Positions 21,882 through 30,648 are shown, numbered from the stretch's first letter. The stretch is DNA of 64,000 nucleotides from Pseudocitrobacter vendiensis (GCF_943590815.1 NZ_CALSBS010000015.1:60106-124105), one strand, 5' to 3'. Made by a program: numbers and translations. Notes: generated by a model not told the origin, from the sequence alone.

Positions 21882-22832
21882 TTAATCGTCTTCGTCGTCA
21901 TCCAGTTCGACAGGTGTTTCATAGTCGTTCGGTTTTATCGCCAGCAAATCACAGCGCAGGTGATCGATAACCTGTTCCGCTGTATTGCCAAGGAATGCCG
22001 CAGAAAGTCCTGTACGACCAACCGTACCCAATACGACCACACCGGCTTCAAGATGCTCCGCAAGATCAGGGATGACTTCCTCCGGCAGCCCTTTTTCGAC
22101 GTGGGTAAACTTCTCATCGATACCATATTTCTGACGCAACGCTTTCATTGCCAGCAGATGCTGACCGCGAATCGCATCGTTATATACGCTCGGATCAAAA
22201 TCGGGCAGTTCAATGGCAATGTTGATAGGCGTAACAGGATAGGCACCAATTAAATGCACTTCGGTATGGTTAACCAGTTCCGCCAGCTCCAGCGTCTCTT
22301 TAACCAGTCTGTCGTTGAGGGCGTTGTGGTAGGGCTCTTCGCTGGCCAGATTGACCGCCACCAGCGCTTTACCGCCTTCAGGCCACGGTTGGTCTTTTAC
22401 CATCCACACGGGGCATGGGCATTTACGTAGCAGGTGCCAGTCGGTTGGGGTAAAAATAACAGATTCGAGTTTGTCGTGCTGGTGCGCCATCTTCAGCAGT
22501 AAATCGTGATTGCCGCTAATGACTTCCTGGATGATGGCTTCAAAGGGACGGTTGTGCCAAACCACTTTGATCTCAATCGGCACGCCTGCTTCAATATAGT
22601 ATTTCGCCTGTTCGCGGATCCATGCGGCACGTTGGCTAATGACCCCCTGGCGCATCGCTGTTCTCTCATCGGGGGACAGCAGCGTCGTCATCTCATACGA
22701 AAAATCATAGATAGGCAAAAATGCCTTTATGGTGCCACCAATCCGTTGATGTAGATAAACGGCACGCCGCAATGCGGGCTGATCGTCCTGGTTAGGATCG
22801 ATGGCTACCAGCATGTTTTGATACTTGGCCAT
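21882..22832 (-). CDS. uspE: UspE, tandem universal stress protein
   Basis: A 316-residue cytoplasmic protein made of two universal-stress-protein domains. The second domain has the ATP-loop-like motif [20 protein letters not shown] near residues 260-280. The acidic tail DDDEDD and the length match E. coli UspE. The family is linked to oxidative and DNA-damage tolerance, motility and adhesion. AAGGAG precedes the ATG at 22832-22830. In E. coli it neighbours fnr; here two extra genes intervene. Confidence 0.95.
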   Translation of the reverse strand: MAKYQNMLVAIDPNQDDQPALRRAVYLHQRIGGTIKAFLPIYDFSYEMTTLLSPDERTAMRQGVISQRAAWIREQAKYYIEAGVPIEIKVVWHNRPFEAIIQEVISGNHDLLLKMAHQHDKLESVIFTPTDWHLLRKCPCPVWMVKDQPWPEGGKALVAVNLASEEPYHNALNDRLVKETLELAELVNHTEVHLIGAYPVTPINIAIELPDFDPSVYNDAIRGQHLLAMKALRQKYGIDEKFTHVEKGLPEEVIPDLAEHLEAGVVVLGTVGRTGLSAAFLGNTAEQVIDHLRCDLLAIKPNDYETPVELDDDEDD

Positions 22833-23008
22833 ACAGGGTCTCCTTACAACTGTAACCTCAGTTCGTCTTTAAAAGATAACTCATATGGAGTGAATGAAAC
22901 AGGGGAGAACCTTCGCAAGATCAATAAATCAGGAAAATTTAATAAAGACGGGAGGATAAATCTGAAGGGAATTAATGCAGTGAGAAAAAACGCGATCATC
23001 CTGGAGAA

Positions 23009-23032
23009 ACAAAAAGGCCGCATCGCTGCGAC
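23009..23032 (-). terminator. Terminator on the minus strand upstream of uspE
   Basis: On the minus strand GTCGCA-GCGA-TGCGGC (a GNRA-type loop) is followed by CTTTTTGTTT. It lies between uspE and the tiny reading frame at 23049-23123, so some minus-strand transcript other than uspE ends here. Confidence 0.55.
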
Positions 23033-23048
23033 CCTGATATTTCCGCAT

Positions 23049-23123
23049 TTACGCGTGCAGAAACGCTCTCATTACCCATGCGACCGCGATGCAACCGAGG
23101 GTCCATTGCACAACAAAACTCAT
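23049..23123 (-). CDS. Possible 24-residue membrane peptide
   Basis: The reading frame MSFVVQWTLGCIAVAWVMRA plus FLHA is a single hydrophobic helix with a short basic end. It stops 16 bases before a terminator-like hairpin on the same strand. The ribosome site is weak (GTTGTGG just upstream). No homologue is recognised with confidence. Alternatively the terminator may end a small RNA. Confidence 0.3.
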   Translation of the reverse strand: MSFVVQWTLGCIAVAWVMRAFLHA

Positions 23124-23324
23124 ATCCACAACCAACTTTTTATTTTCCGGCCCGGCGGCCCAATGACTATTTCTGCGTGTAACGCGCAGATACAGCGGGT
23201 TAAGGTACTGCTGACTGTGATCAAGATCCACTTTTTTGGCATGTTTTCGGAAACATAAACATGAATTTTCCTCATGTATGCTGAATTTTCCTCGTTTGTC
23301 AGTCAACGCCGTCTGTGTGAAGGT
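23124..23324. other. Intergenic region with palindrome and 12-bp direct repeat
   Basis: This lies upstream of the MetE-like gene. It contains the palindrome atgttttcggaaacat (23241-23256) and two copies of tgaattttcctc at 23262-23273 and 23282-23293. The copies are spaced exactly 20 bp apart, about two helical turns. These look like regulator-binding features of unknown identity. Confidence 0.35.
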
Positions 23325-23348
23325 GGACGTATGGCCATCCAGAAGTCT
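23325..23348 (+). promoter_or_regulatory. Candidate MetJ box upstream of MetE-like gene
   Basis: Three contiguous octamers, ggacgtat, ggccatcc and agaagtct, compare with the MetJ consensus AGACGTCT at 6, 4 and 7 of 8 positions. A -10-like tataat follows at 23354-23359. The location before a methionine-synthase-like gene fits methionine repression, but the match is imperfect. Confidence 0.4.
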
Positions 23349-23407
23349 TTATTTATAATATCAATAATCACGTTCAGCAACGGTTAACTGGACGTCATGG
23401 AGATCAC

Positions 23408-24511
23408 ATGCACAAACAACACGCTCCCTTCCGCGCCGATGTCGTGGGTAGTTTTTTACGTCCGGATACCATTAAGCTCGCTCGCCAGCAATTTGCGCGG
23501 GGTGAAATCAGTGCACAGCAGTTACGGCAGGTGGAAGATGAGGCGATTCGTCATGTAGTCGAACAACAATGCTCATGCGGTCTGCACATAGTTACCGACG
23601 GGGAATTCCGTCGCGCATGGTGGCACTTTGACTTCTTCGATGGCCTTCAGGGCGTCGAACGTTATGACTCTCAGCAGGGCATTCAGTTTAATGGCGTGCA
23701 AACCAAAGCGCACGGGGTTCGCGTGATTGGTAAACTGGGTTTTGGTGAGCATCCGATGCTCAATGATTTCCGTTATCTGAAAAGCGTCAGCGGGCGCGCA
23801 ACGCCAAAAATGACTATTCCAAGCCCCAGTGTGCTTCATTTCCGTGGTGGTCGTAAGGATATTGATGCCACTGTCTATCCTGACCTCGAGGCTTATTTCG
23901 ACGATTTGGCGGCCACCTGGCGCGACGCGATTCAGGCGTTCTATGCTGCCGGTTGTCGTTATTTACAGCTTGATGACACGGTATGGGCCTATTTATGTTC
24001 AGACGCGCAACGCCAGCAAATTCGCGAACGGGGGGAAGACCCGGACGAACTCGCACGTATTTATGCTCGCGTGATTAATAATGCGCTGGAGAATAAACCG
24101 TCTGACCTGATAATTGGCCTGCATGTTTGTCGGGGTAATTTCCGTTCAACCTGGATTTCAGAGGGTGGCTATGAGCCCGTTGCGGAAATATTATTTGGCA
24201 GCGTCAATGTTGATGCTTTTTACCTGGAATATGACAATGACCGCTCCGGGGATTTCGCACCACTGCGTTTTGTCCGTCCAGGACACCAGCAGGTCGTGCT
24301 GGGGCTGGTGACGACCAAAAATGGTGAGCTGGAAAACCCGGAAGGAATTAAGGCTCGCTTAGAGGAAGCATCTCAGTATGTGGCGAAAAATCAACTTTGC
24401 CTCAGCCCGCAGTGTGGTTTTGCTTCAACGGAAGAAGGGAATAGCCTGACGCAGGCGCAGCAGTGGGACAAAATTAAATTGATTACTGAAATTGCAGAAC
24501 AGGTCTGGTAA
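23408..24511 (+). CDS. MetE C-terminal-like methyltransferase (cobalamin-independent methionine synthase II family)
   Basis: A 367-residue protein equivalent to the catalytic C-terminal barrel of MetE, similar in size to B. subtilis YxjG/YxjH. Candidate zinc ligands are in GLHVCRGN and SPQCGFAS. The N-terminal part starts RADVVGSFLRP, as in this family. It probably transfers a methyl group to homocysteine, but the donor may differ from folate because the MetE N-terminal half is missing. It lies between uspE and fnr, absent there in E. coli K-12 as far as I recall. A possible MetJ site precedes it and a terminator follows. Confidence 0.8.
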   Translation: MHKQHAPFRADVVGSFLRPDTIKLARQQFARGEISAQQLRQVEDEAIRHVVEQQCSCGLHIVTDGEFRRAWWHFDFFDGLQGVERYDSQQGIQFNGVQTKAHGVRVIGKLGFGEHPMLNDFRYLKSVSGRATPKMTIPSPSVLHFRGGRKDIDATVYPDLEAYFDDLAATWRDAIQAFYAAGCRYLQLDDTVWAYLCSDAQRQQIRERGEDPDELARIYARVINNALENKPSDLIIGLHVCRGNFRSTWISEGGYEPVAEILFGSVNVDAFYLEYDNDRSGDFAPLRFVRPGHQQVVLGLVTTKNGELENPEGIKARLEEASQYVAKNQLCLSPQCGFASTEEGNSLTQAQQWDKIKLITEIAEQVW

Positions 24512-24532
24512 TTGTCTCTTGTATATCATGAT

Positions 24533-24556
24533 GCCGCACAGCGATGCGGCTTTTTT
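24533..24556 (+). terminator. Terminator after MetE-like gene
   Basis: The hairpin gccgca/tgcggc is followed by TTTTTT, 21 bases after the stop codon. Confidence 0.85.
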
Positions 24557-24901
24557 ATTTTTAAGAAATACCCTATAAAATATTATGCGGTTGAAATAGC
24601 CATGCAACTAATATAACAGACATAGTTCGAGTTGGTTAAAATAATTATTCCGATAGTTATTTACGAATATACAGAACGGCGGCTGCAAGATAACTTTGTT
24701 CCAGACCCACAGAGGTTGGCACGATAAAAGAGATGGCAGAGAGCCTAACAACGTATATCCCATCGACTATACTGCATCTGACCTGAACGCTTTCCCGCTA
24801 CTTTTTGCAACGGGCAAACGCGAGTATTAATAGACAATACCTTCATCTTCCCGCGTACCACTTTATTTTAACGGCAGTTAATCGACACAAGGGGTTCATT
24901 T
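24557..24901. other. Intergenic region before the alpha/beta hydrolase, with a possible promoter
   Basis: These 345 bases are AT-rich and carry no convincing gene. A possible sigma-70 promoter, ctaaca-N17-tatact, lies at 24745-24773 and would give a leader of about 120 bases for the hydrolase. Nothing else was recognised. Confidence 0.4.
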
Positions 24902-25738
24902 ATGGCATTCGTAACGACTCAAGATGGCGTCAACATTTTCTTCAAAGATTGGGGCCCGAAAGAGGCACAACCGATTGTTTTCCATCATGGTTGGCCGTTA
25001 AGCGCTGATGACTGGGACAACCAGATGCTGTTTTTCCTCGCCGAAGGGTTCCGGGTTATCGCTATCGACCGTCGTGGGCATGGCCGTTCTGACCAGGTGA
25101 GTGAAGGGCACGACATGGATCACTACGCTGCTGACGCTTCAGCTGTCGTTGAACATCTTGATCTGCATAATGCTGTGCATGTTGGGCACTCAACCGGTGG
25201 TGGTCAGGTGGCGCGTTATGTGGCGAAGTTTGGTCAGCCTCAGGGACGTGTAGCGAAAGCCGTTCTGGTCAGCGCGGTTCCGCCGTTAATGGTGAAAACC
25301 GCGGCGAATCCGGGCGGTACGCCTGTTGAAGTTTTTGATGGCTTCCGTAAAGCACTGGCAGCGAACCGCGCGCAGTTTTATCTCGACGTCGCATCTGGCC
25401 CGTTCTACGGTTTTAACCGTGAGGGCGCGCAAGTGTCTCAGGGGACAATCCAGAACTGGTGGCGTCAGGGGATGATCGGTAGCGCCAAGGCGCATTATGA
25501 AGGTATCAAAGCGTTTTCAGAAACCGATCAAACGGAAGATCTGAAAGCGATCACCGTACCGGTGCTGGTGCTTCAGGGCGATGACGACCAGGTTGTGCCG
25601 TATAAAAACGCGGCTATTTTGCAGGACCAGCTGCTGAGCAACAGCACGCTACGCATTTATCCAGGTTACCCGCACGGTATGCACACCACGCATGCGGATG
25701 TGATTAATGCGGATATCCTGAAGTTTATTCGCGGCTAA
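24902..25738 (+). CDS. Alpha/beta hydrolase of the cofactor-free haloperoxidase/esterase group
   Basis: A 278-residue alpha/beta hydrolase. The nucleophile is S97 in VGHSTGGGQ. The acid is probably in LQGDDDQVVP and the histidine in YPGYPHGMHTTHAD. The oxyanion region shows FHHGWPLSADDW. These features are typical of non-heme chloroperoxidases, which act as esterases or perhydrolases; true halogenation is doubtful and the substrate is unknown. It lies between the MetE-like gene and fnr, convergent with fnr. The ATG has a weak AAGGGG ribosome site 8 bases upstream. Confidence 0.88.
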   Translation: MAFVTTQDGVNIFFKDWGPKEAQPIVFHHGWPLSADDWDNQMLFFLAEGFRVIAIDRRGHGRSDQVSEGHDMDHYAADASAVVEHLDLHNAVHVGHSTGGGQVARYVAKFGQPQGRVAKAVLVSAVPPLMVKTAANPGGTPVEVFDGFRKALAANRAQFYLDVASGPFYGFNREGAQVSQGTIQNWWRQGMIGSAKAHYEGIKAFSETDQTEDLKAITVPVLVLQGDDDQVVPYKNAAILQDQLLSNSTLRIYPGYPHGMHTTHADVINADILKFIRG

Positions 25739-25785
25739 TTGCCTGATGGTGTTGCGCTTATCAGCGTTTGCTGGCTGAATAAAAA

Positions 25786-25808
25786 AAGGGAAGCGAAATG
25801 CTTCCCTT
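25786..25808. terminator. Terminator between the hydrolase gene and fnr
   Basis: A 9-bp stem, aagggaagc/gcttccctt, is followed on the minus strand by a run of seven Ts. It is ideally placed to end the fnr transcript and can also serve the convergent hydrolase gene. Confidence 0.85.
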
Positions 25809-25832
25809 ATTTAATGCGTAAAACAAAACACA

Positions 25833-26585
25833 TCAGGCGACGTTACGTGTGTGCCCCGCGAGAACCGCCAGCGCATCGCTGTTCTCAATGGTGATGTATT
25901 TCCCTTTTACCGCCAGCATACCGCTTTTCTGGAAACGACCCAGCAGACGGCTGATAGTTTCAACGGTCAGACCAAGATAGTTACCGATATCACCACGCGT
26001 CATGGTCAGACGGAATTCTCGCGGAGAAAAACCACGCTGTGCAAAACGGCGAGAAAGGTTATAGATAAACGCCGCCAGGCGCTCTTCTGCATTCTTTTTG
26101 GAAAGCAGCAGAATCATGTCTTGATCGCCTTTGATCTCGCCGCTCATTAAACGCATCATCTGTTGACGCAGGTTCGGCATTTTCCCGGAAAGATCGTCAA
26201 GCGTCTCAAACGGAATCTCGCAGACCATTGACGTTTCCAGCGCCTGGGCAAAACTTGGGTGATGCCCGGTACCAATGGCGTCGAAACCAACCAGATCGCC
26301 CGCAAGATGGAAACCAGTAATCTGCTCATCACCTTGTTCGGTGATGGTGTAGCTCTTGATCGTGCCTGAACGGATCGCGTACAGAGACTTCAGCTCGTCA
26401 CCCGCTTTGAACAGGGTCTGACCCTTCTGGATGGGCTTTTTACGCTCGATAATATTATCCAGCTGATCAAGCTCATGTTCATTAAGAGTGAACGGGATGC
26501 AAAGCTGGCTGATGCTGCAATCCTGACAGTGGATAGCACAACCGCCAGATTGAATGCGTCGTATAATTCGCTTTTCCGGGATCAT
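25833..26585 (-). CDS. fnr: FNR, oxygen-sensing global regulator
   Basis: A 250-residue CRP/FNR-family activator of anaerobic genes. The N-terminal cysteines that hold the oxygen-labile [4Fe-4S] cluster are seen in [16 protein letters not shown] (C20, C23, C29 plus the later cysteine in SMVCEIPF). The C-terminal helix-turn-helix has [12 protein letters not shown], whose E-x-x-S-R reads the FNR box. The start is the ATG at 26585-26583 ([10 protein letters not shown]), giving the E. coli length. An FNR box lies just upstream, fitting autorepression. Confidence 0.97.
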   Translation of the reverse strand: MIPEKRIIRRIQSGGCAIHCQDCSISQLCIPFTLNEHELDQLDNIIERKKPIQKGQTLFKAGDELKSLYAIRSGTIKSYTITEQGDEQITGFHLAGDLVGFDAIGTGHHPSFAQALETSMVCEIPFETLDDLSGKMPNLRQQMMRLMSGEIKGDQDMILLLSKKNAEERLAAFIYNLSRRFAQRGFSPREFRLTMTRGDIGNYLGLTVETISRLLGRFQKSGMLAVKGKYITIENSDALAVLAGHTRNVA

Positions 26586-26604
26586 AAGTCTGCTCAAGCC
26601 GTAA

Positions 26605-26618
26605 TTGATATTGGTCAA
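26605..26618 (-). promoter_or_regulatory. FNR box upstream of fnr
   Basis: On the minus strand TTGACCAATATCAA matches TTGAT-N4-ATCAA with one mismatch. It lies about 20 bp upstream of the start codon, where the known negative autoregulatory site of E. coli fnr is found. Confidence 0.8.
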
Positions 26619-26779
26619 TTTTAACATCTTTTTGGTGAGCAGGTAAGTGGCGAAGTCCTGATTCACCCAATATTAAAAAGGTAAATAGTTTACGCATTTT
26701 ATCTTATTGATAATTAGTATGTTATTTGGAGCTTTTAGGCTCTTATGCAATTAATGCTTCCTGAAAACGGCACAGAAGA

Positions 26780-27295
26780 TCAAAGAAGGAGATAGCCTTC
26801 GTGGCGCAAAAGCCACTCTTTACGCTGAACCCCCCCCGCATATCCGGTCATGGTGCCGTTTCGCCCAATCACCCGATGGCAGGGAACCACAATACTGACC
26901 GGATTCGACCCATTGGCGGCACCTACCGCCCGGGCCGCGCCCGGACGTCCTAACTGCTCCGCCAGTTGACCATAGTGCATAACCTGGCCGCATGGGATGC
27001 TGCGTAGCGCCTGCCACACTTCGTGCTGAAATGCGGTTCCTGCTGTGGCAGTGGGTAAGGTTTCGATGACGCTCAGGTCACCCTCAAAATAGTCTGCCAG
27101 TTTACGACTCATCCCGCCGGGGTTTTGCGCCGCAATTCGCGTGTAGCCTTCGGCGCGATAGTGAATGTCGAGCAACTGCTCCATGCGATCGCTGTGTTCT
27201 TCCCACTCAATGGCACGCAGGTGAAATGTTTCGTCACAGAGGACCCACAGTGGCCCAAGCGGTGTGGCGATTTTATCTTCAAGCAAGGTTAGCAT
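26780..27295 (-). CDS. ogt: Ogt, O6-methylguanine-DNA methyltransferase
   Basis: A 171-residue suicide DNA repair protein that takes alkyl groups from O6-alkylguanine and O4-alkylthymine onto a cysteine. The active site is C139 in the PCHRV motif, followed by [14 protein letters not shown]. The start is the ATG at 27295-27293 ([14 protein letters not shown]), giving exactly the E. coli length; an in-frame extension of 59 codons upstream is not conserved. Unlike Ada, it has no activator domain and is expressed constitutively in E. coli. Confidence 0.95.
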   Translation of the reverse strand: MLTLLEDKIATPLGPLWVLCDETFHLRAIEWEEHSDRMEQLLDIHYRAEGYTRIAAQNPGGMSRKLADYFEGDLSVIETLPTATAGTAFQHEVWQALRSIPCGQVMHYGQLAEQLGRPGAARAVGAANGSNPVSIVVPCHRVIGRNGTMTGYAGGVQRKEWLLRHEGYLLL

Positions 27296-27689
27296 AGGGT
27301 ATCTGCCTGTTGTTAAAGCATAAGTTGAGTCCACAATATCATGTGGTCTGAACGAGAGGTATACCTCTGAATTGTCAATTGCCAGGAAAGGTTGGGGGGC
27401 TAAGGGCGGGGAAGAAAAACAGGGATTCGATGACATCCTCGAACCCCACAGTAAACAGCCGGGTGTCTCCAACCGGTCTCCGCATTTTTATCCGTATTGC
27501 AGATAATCTAGTTATAGCGTTTTTTTTCTCAATTGCGAGCTAATTTAGAGTGATTTTATTCACACATATGCAACAAAAACAAAACATTAGCATCATTAAA
27601 GTATTCCTTTAGCCGCGCTGGATATTTCGACGGATCAGTCAACGTATCATCACTTAAACGCTCCCGAACCTTCATGACGGCAAAACGCA
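27296..27689. other. Intergenic region between ogt and smrA
   Basis: This region of about 390 bases contains the divergent ogt and smrA upstream sequences. Apart from a small palindrome ccacaatatcatgtgg and AT-rich tracts I see no gene, known RNA or repeat. Confidence 0.5.
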
Positions 27690-27718
27690 TTGAGAGGCGT
27701 GTTCTGCATCGCTATAGT
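27690..27718 (+). promoter_or_regulatory. Predicted sigma-70 promoter of smrA
   Basis: TTGAGA and TATAGT are separated by exactly 17 bases, with the -10 box about 31 bases before the smrA ATG. Both boxes differ from consensus at one position. Confidence 0.65.
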
Positions 27719-27748
27719 AGGGCGTCCGATGCAAACTGGGAGATTCTC

Positions 27749-28312
27749 ATGAACCTTGACGACAAATCGTTGTTTCTTGACGCCATGGAGGATGTCCAGC
27801 CGCTGAAACGCGCACAGGATGTACACTGGCAACCTGCCCGCAATGCACGAGCGCCACAGCGCATTGATACTCTGCAACTTGATAACTTTCTGACGACCGG
27901 CTTTCTTGACATCGTCCCGCTCTCCACGCCGCTGGAATTCAAACGCGAAGGGCTACAAATTGGCGTACTCGACAAACTCCGCCAGGGCAAATACAGCCAA
28001 CAAGCGAGCCTTAATCTGCTGCGCCAACCGGTAGAGCAGTGCCGGCAGAACCTTTACGCGTTTATTCTGGCAGCGCAAAAAGAGGGGCTACGTAATCTGT
28101 TGATTATTCACGGTAAAGGCAAGGAAGAAAACTCACACGCCAATATTGTGCGTAGCTATCTGGCGCGCTGGCTGACGGAATTTGATGACGTCCAGGCCTT
28201 CTGTAGCGCACTGCCGCATCATGGCGGCAGCGGGGCGTGCTATGTGGCGCTGCGTAAATCGGAAGCCGCGAAACAGGACAACTGGGAGCGCCACGCCAAA
28301 CGCAGCCGTTAG
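27749..28312 (+). CDS. smrA: SmrA (YdaL), Smr-domain DNA endonuclease-like protein
   Basis: A 187-residue protein with a C-terminal Smr domain (about residues 80-180) showing LLIIHGKGKEE and LPHHGGSGACYVAL. E. coli YdaL/SmrA has nicking endonuclease activity in vitro; its cellular role is unclear. The start is the ATG at 27749 after CTGGGAGATT. The stop overlaps that of the convergent pcaR in a shared TTAG. The gene marks the left border of the pca insertion relative to E. coli. Confidence 0.9.
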   Translation: MNLDDKSLFLDAMEDVQPLKRAQDVHWQPARNARAPQRIDTLQLDNFLTTGFLDIVPLSTPLEFKREGLQIGVLDKLRQGKYSQQASLNLLRQPVEQCRQNLYAFILAAQKEGLRNLLIIHGKGKEENSHANIVRSYLARWLTEFDDVQAFCSALPHHGGSGACYVALRKSEAAKQDNWERHAKRSR

Positions 28313-29136
28313 CGTAGCAGCAAGGAGAGTTCTGTCGCGGCTTTTTGCAGCTCCGGCAGAATGCGCGACAATAACTCCTCCGCTGACACCTGTCCGGCGT
28401 GCACGCCGACATTCAGCGCGGCTTCTACCTGGCCTTGTGGGTTGAACAGTGGCACCGCCAGCGAACGTAGCCCCATTTCCAGCTCCTGATCGTTCAGTGC
28501 GTATCCCTGCTGGCGCACCCGTTTTAGCTCGCTTTTCAACTTACTCACTGAGGAAATCGTCTGCTGTGTATAGCGGATCATAGTGACTCGCGCCAGCATA
28601 TCATTGAGTTTCTCTTCGGGCTGGTAGCTTAATAGCACGCGCCCCATTGATGTAGACCAGGCGGGCAGGCGGCTGCCGATATCCAGATCAATCGTCATGA
28701 TGCGCGAACTGGATGCCCTGGCGATATAAAGGATGTCGTCACCGTCCAGCGTGGCAATGGAGCATGATTCATTGAGCATGTCGCTCAAGTGTTTCAGCAC
28801 CGGCTGCGCTGAACGTGCCAGCGGTGTCGAGGCCAGCCAGGCGTGGCCGAGCGACAAAATTCGCGGACGCAGCTGAAAGTTTTTGCCATCTTCGGCATAG
28901 ACAAACCCCAGCTTACCCAATGTATACAAACAACGACGCACGGCGGCGCGTGGAATGCCGGTTTTCTGGCTAATCTGGGAAATGGACATCAAACGCCGCT
29001 GCGGGGTAAAAGCCTGAATCACTTCCAGGCCGCGTGCCAGCGACGCCATAAAATTCGGATCGCCCTTAAACGGATCGCTATCGCCCGTCAGAATATCGTC
29101 TGGATGTTTCTCCATTTTTCTCTCCGTATTTGCCAT
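28309..29136 (-). CDS. pcaR: PcaR, IclR-family regulator of the pca genes
   Basis: A 275-residue IclR-type regulator. The N-terminal winged helix-turn-helix (about residues 35-90) shows SISQISQKTGIPRAAVRRCL, and a C-terminal effector-binding domain follows. It is divergent from pcaI, the standard arrangement for PcaR/PcaU, which activate pca operons in response to beta-ketoadipate or protocatechuate. Three related repeats in the intergenic region resemble PcaU/PobR sites. Which inducer is used cannot be told from sequence. Confidence 0.9.
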   Translation of the reverse strand: MANTERKMEKHPDDILTGDSDPFKGDPNFMASLARGLEVIQAFTPQRRLMSISQISQKTGIPRAAVRRCLYTLGKLGFVYAEDGKNFQLRPRILSLGHAWLASTPLARSAQPVLKHLSDMLNESCSIATLDGDDILYIARASSSRIMTIDLDIGSRLPAWSTSMGRVLLSYQPEEKLNDMLARVTMIRYTQQTISSVSKLKSELKRVRQQGYALNDQELEMGLRSLAVPLFNPQGQVEAALNVGVHAGQVSAEELLSRILPELQKAATELSLLLR

Positions 29137-29167
29137 CGATCACATTCTTTCGCTAAAGATACATGAT

Positions 29168-29266
29168 GTTCGATTATCGCACCATATTTCGATTATCGCC
29201 CTTGACCGACATCGTTAAGCGGGTCACATTTTGTTCGAACAACGAATACAAGTGCGATAACCGCAC
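29168..29266. promoter_or_regulatory. PcaR/PcaU-type operator repeats
   Basis: Three related 15-mers lie between pcaR and pcaI: GTTCGATTATCGCAC (29168-29182), TTTCGATTATCGCCC (29187-29201, a direct repeat 19 bp on) and GTGCGATAACCGCAC (29252-29266). The first is close to the palindromic site used by Acinetobacter PcaU/PobR as I recall it. The third overlaps the area just before the pcaI ribosome site. Confidence 0.6.
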
Positions 29267-29282
29267 ATCAAGGAGCAACCTG

Positions 29283-29972
29283 ATGATTGATAAAAGTGTA
29301 TCGACACTGATCGATGCCGTGGCGGGGATCCCCGATGGGGCGACCATCATGATTGGCGGTTTTGGCCCCGCCGGACAACCGACTTACCTGATAGACGCGT
29401 TAATTGAACAGGGCGCGCGCGACCTGACCATCATCAACAACAACGCGGGTAACGGTGAAATTGGCCTCGCGGCGCTGCTCAAAGCGGGCCGTGTACGCAA
29501 AATGATCTGCTCATTTCCGCGCCAGGTCGATTCGCAGATTTTCGATGACCTTTATCGCCGTGGCAAAGTGGAACTGGAGCTGGTGCCGCAAGGCAATCTG
29601 GCGGCGCGCATTCAGGCTGCAGGTTCCGGTCTGGGGGCGGTGTTTACCCCAACCGGTTATGGCACACCGCTGGCCGAAGGCAAAGAAACGCGTGAAATCG
29701 ATGGGCGCCACTACGTGCTGGAATATCCGATTAAAGCGGACTATGCGCTGATAAAAGCGCATCAGGCGGATCGCTGGGGCAATCTGGTGTATCGCAAAGC
29801 GGCGCGGAATTTCGGGCCAATTATGGCGACGGCGGCCAAAACCACCGTGGTGGAAGTATCGAATCTGGTCACGCTCGGTGAACTGGACCCGGAAAACATT
29901 ATCACCCCGGGGATTTTTGTTCAGCGCGTCTTCTCGCTGGAAAATCTTACCACCCACGCGCAGCGCGCATAA
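29283..29972 (+). CDS. pcaI: PcaI, 3-oxoadipate CoA-transferase subunit alpha
   Basis: A 229-residue family I CoA-transferase A subunit. The motif GGFGPAGQP near residue 25 is the CoA-transferase glycine signature. With PcaJ it moves CoA from succinyl-CoA to beta-ketoadipate. The start is the ATG at 29283 after AAGGAGCAACC. It heads the pcaIJFBDC operon, all genes tightly spaced. The acetate/acetoacetate CoA-transferase AtoD is similar, but the neighbours settle the call. Confidence 0.92.
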   Translation: MIDKSVSTLIDAVAGIPDGATIMIGGFGPAGQPTYLIDALIEQGARDLTIINNNAGNGEIGLAALLKAGRVRKMICSFPRQVDSQIFDDLYRRGKVELELVPQGNLAARIQAAGSGLGAVFTPTGYGTPLAEGKETREIDGRHYVLEYPIKADYALIKAHQADRWGNLVYRKAARNFGPIMATAAKTTVVEVSNLVTLGELDPENIITPGIFVQRVFSLENLTTHAQRA

Positions 29973-29982
29973 GGAGCCTTCA

Positions 29983-30639
29983 ATGCAAAAATTGTCTCGT
30001 GACGATATGGCGAAACGCGTCGCTCAGGATATCCCGGAAGGGGCTTACGTGAATCTCGGTATTGGCCTGCCAACGCGTATCGCCAACTATCTGCCGGCAG
30101 ATATAGAAATTTTCCTGCACAGCGAAAATGGCCTGCTGGGCATGGGGCCAAAACCGCAGCCGGGTGAAGAAGATCCTGAGTTGATTAATGCGGGCAAAGA
30201 GTATGTCACGCTTTTGCAGGGCGGCTGCTTTTTCCATCACGGCGACTCGTTTGCCATGATGCGCGGTGGGCATCTGGATATTTGCGTACTTGGCGCGTAT
30301 CAGGTTTCGGCCAGCGGAGACCTCGCGAACTGGAGCACCGGCGCTCCGGATGCCATTCCGGCGGTAGGGGGGGCGATGGATCTGGCTATCGGTGCGCGTC
30401 AGGTCTTCGTCATGATGGATCACCTCACGCGCGAAGGTGAGTGCAAACTGGTACAGCACTGTACTTATCCGCTAACCGGTGTTGGTTGCGTCAGCCGCAT
30501 TTATACCGACCTCGCGGTCATCGATATCACCGCAAAAGGCCCGGTGGTACGAGAAATTTTCAATGACCTCTCTTTTGACGAGCTGCAGCGCGTCACCCCG
30601 GTCAAACTGATTAACCAACAAGTGGCGGAAACCGCGTAA
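29983..30639 (+). CDS. pcaJ: PcaJ, 3-oxoadipate CoA-transferase subunit beta
   Basis: A 218-residue B subunit of the family I CoA-transferase. The catalytic glutamate is E48 in the motif SENGLLGMGP. It starts 10 bases after pcaI with AAGGAG before the ATG. It works with PcaI to form beta-ketoadipyl-CoA. Confidence 0.93.
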   Translation: MQKLSRDDMAKRVAQDIPEGAYVNLGIGLPTRIANYLPADIEIFLHSENGLLGMGPKPQPGEEDPELINAGKEYVTLLQGGCFFHHGDSFAMMRGGHLDICVLGAYQVSASGDLANWSTGAPDAIPAVGGAMDLAIGARQVFVMMDHLTREGECKLVQHCTYPLTGVGCVSRIYTDLAVIDITAKGPVVREIFNDLSFDELQRVTPVKLINQQVAETA

Positions 30640-30648
30640 GGAACTATG

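Noticed and set aside
22818..23258. Plus-strand frame of 146 codons between uspE and the MetE-like gene
   Set aside because: It starts inside the uspE 5' end without a ribosome site, crosses the minus-strand terminator and shows no domain-like composition.
27293..27472. Longer N-terminus for Ogt
   Set aside because: The 59 extra codons are not conserved and the ATG at 27295 gives the standard 171 residues.
27296..27748. McaS-type small RNA near smrA
   Set aside because: In E. coli McaS lies close to this gene, but its sequence as I recall it is not present here.
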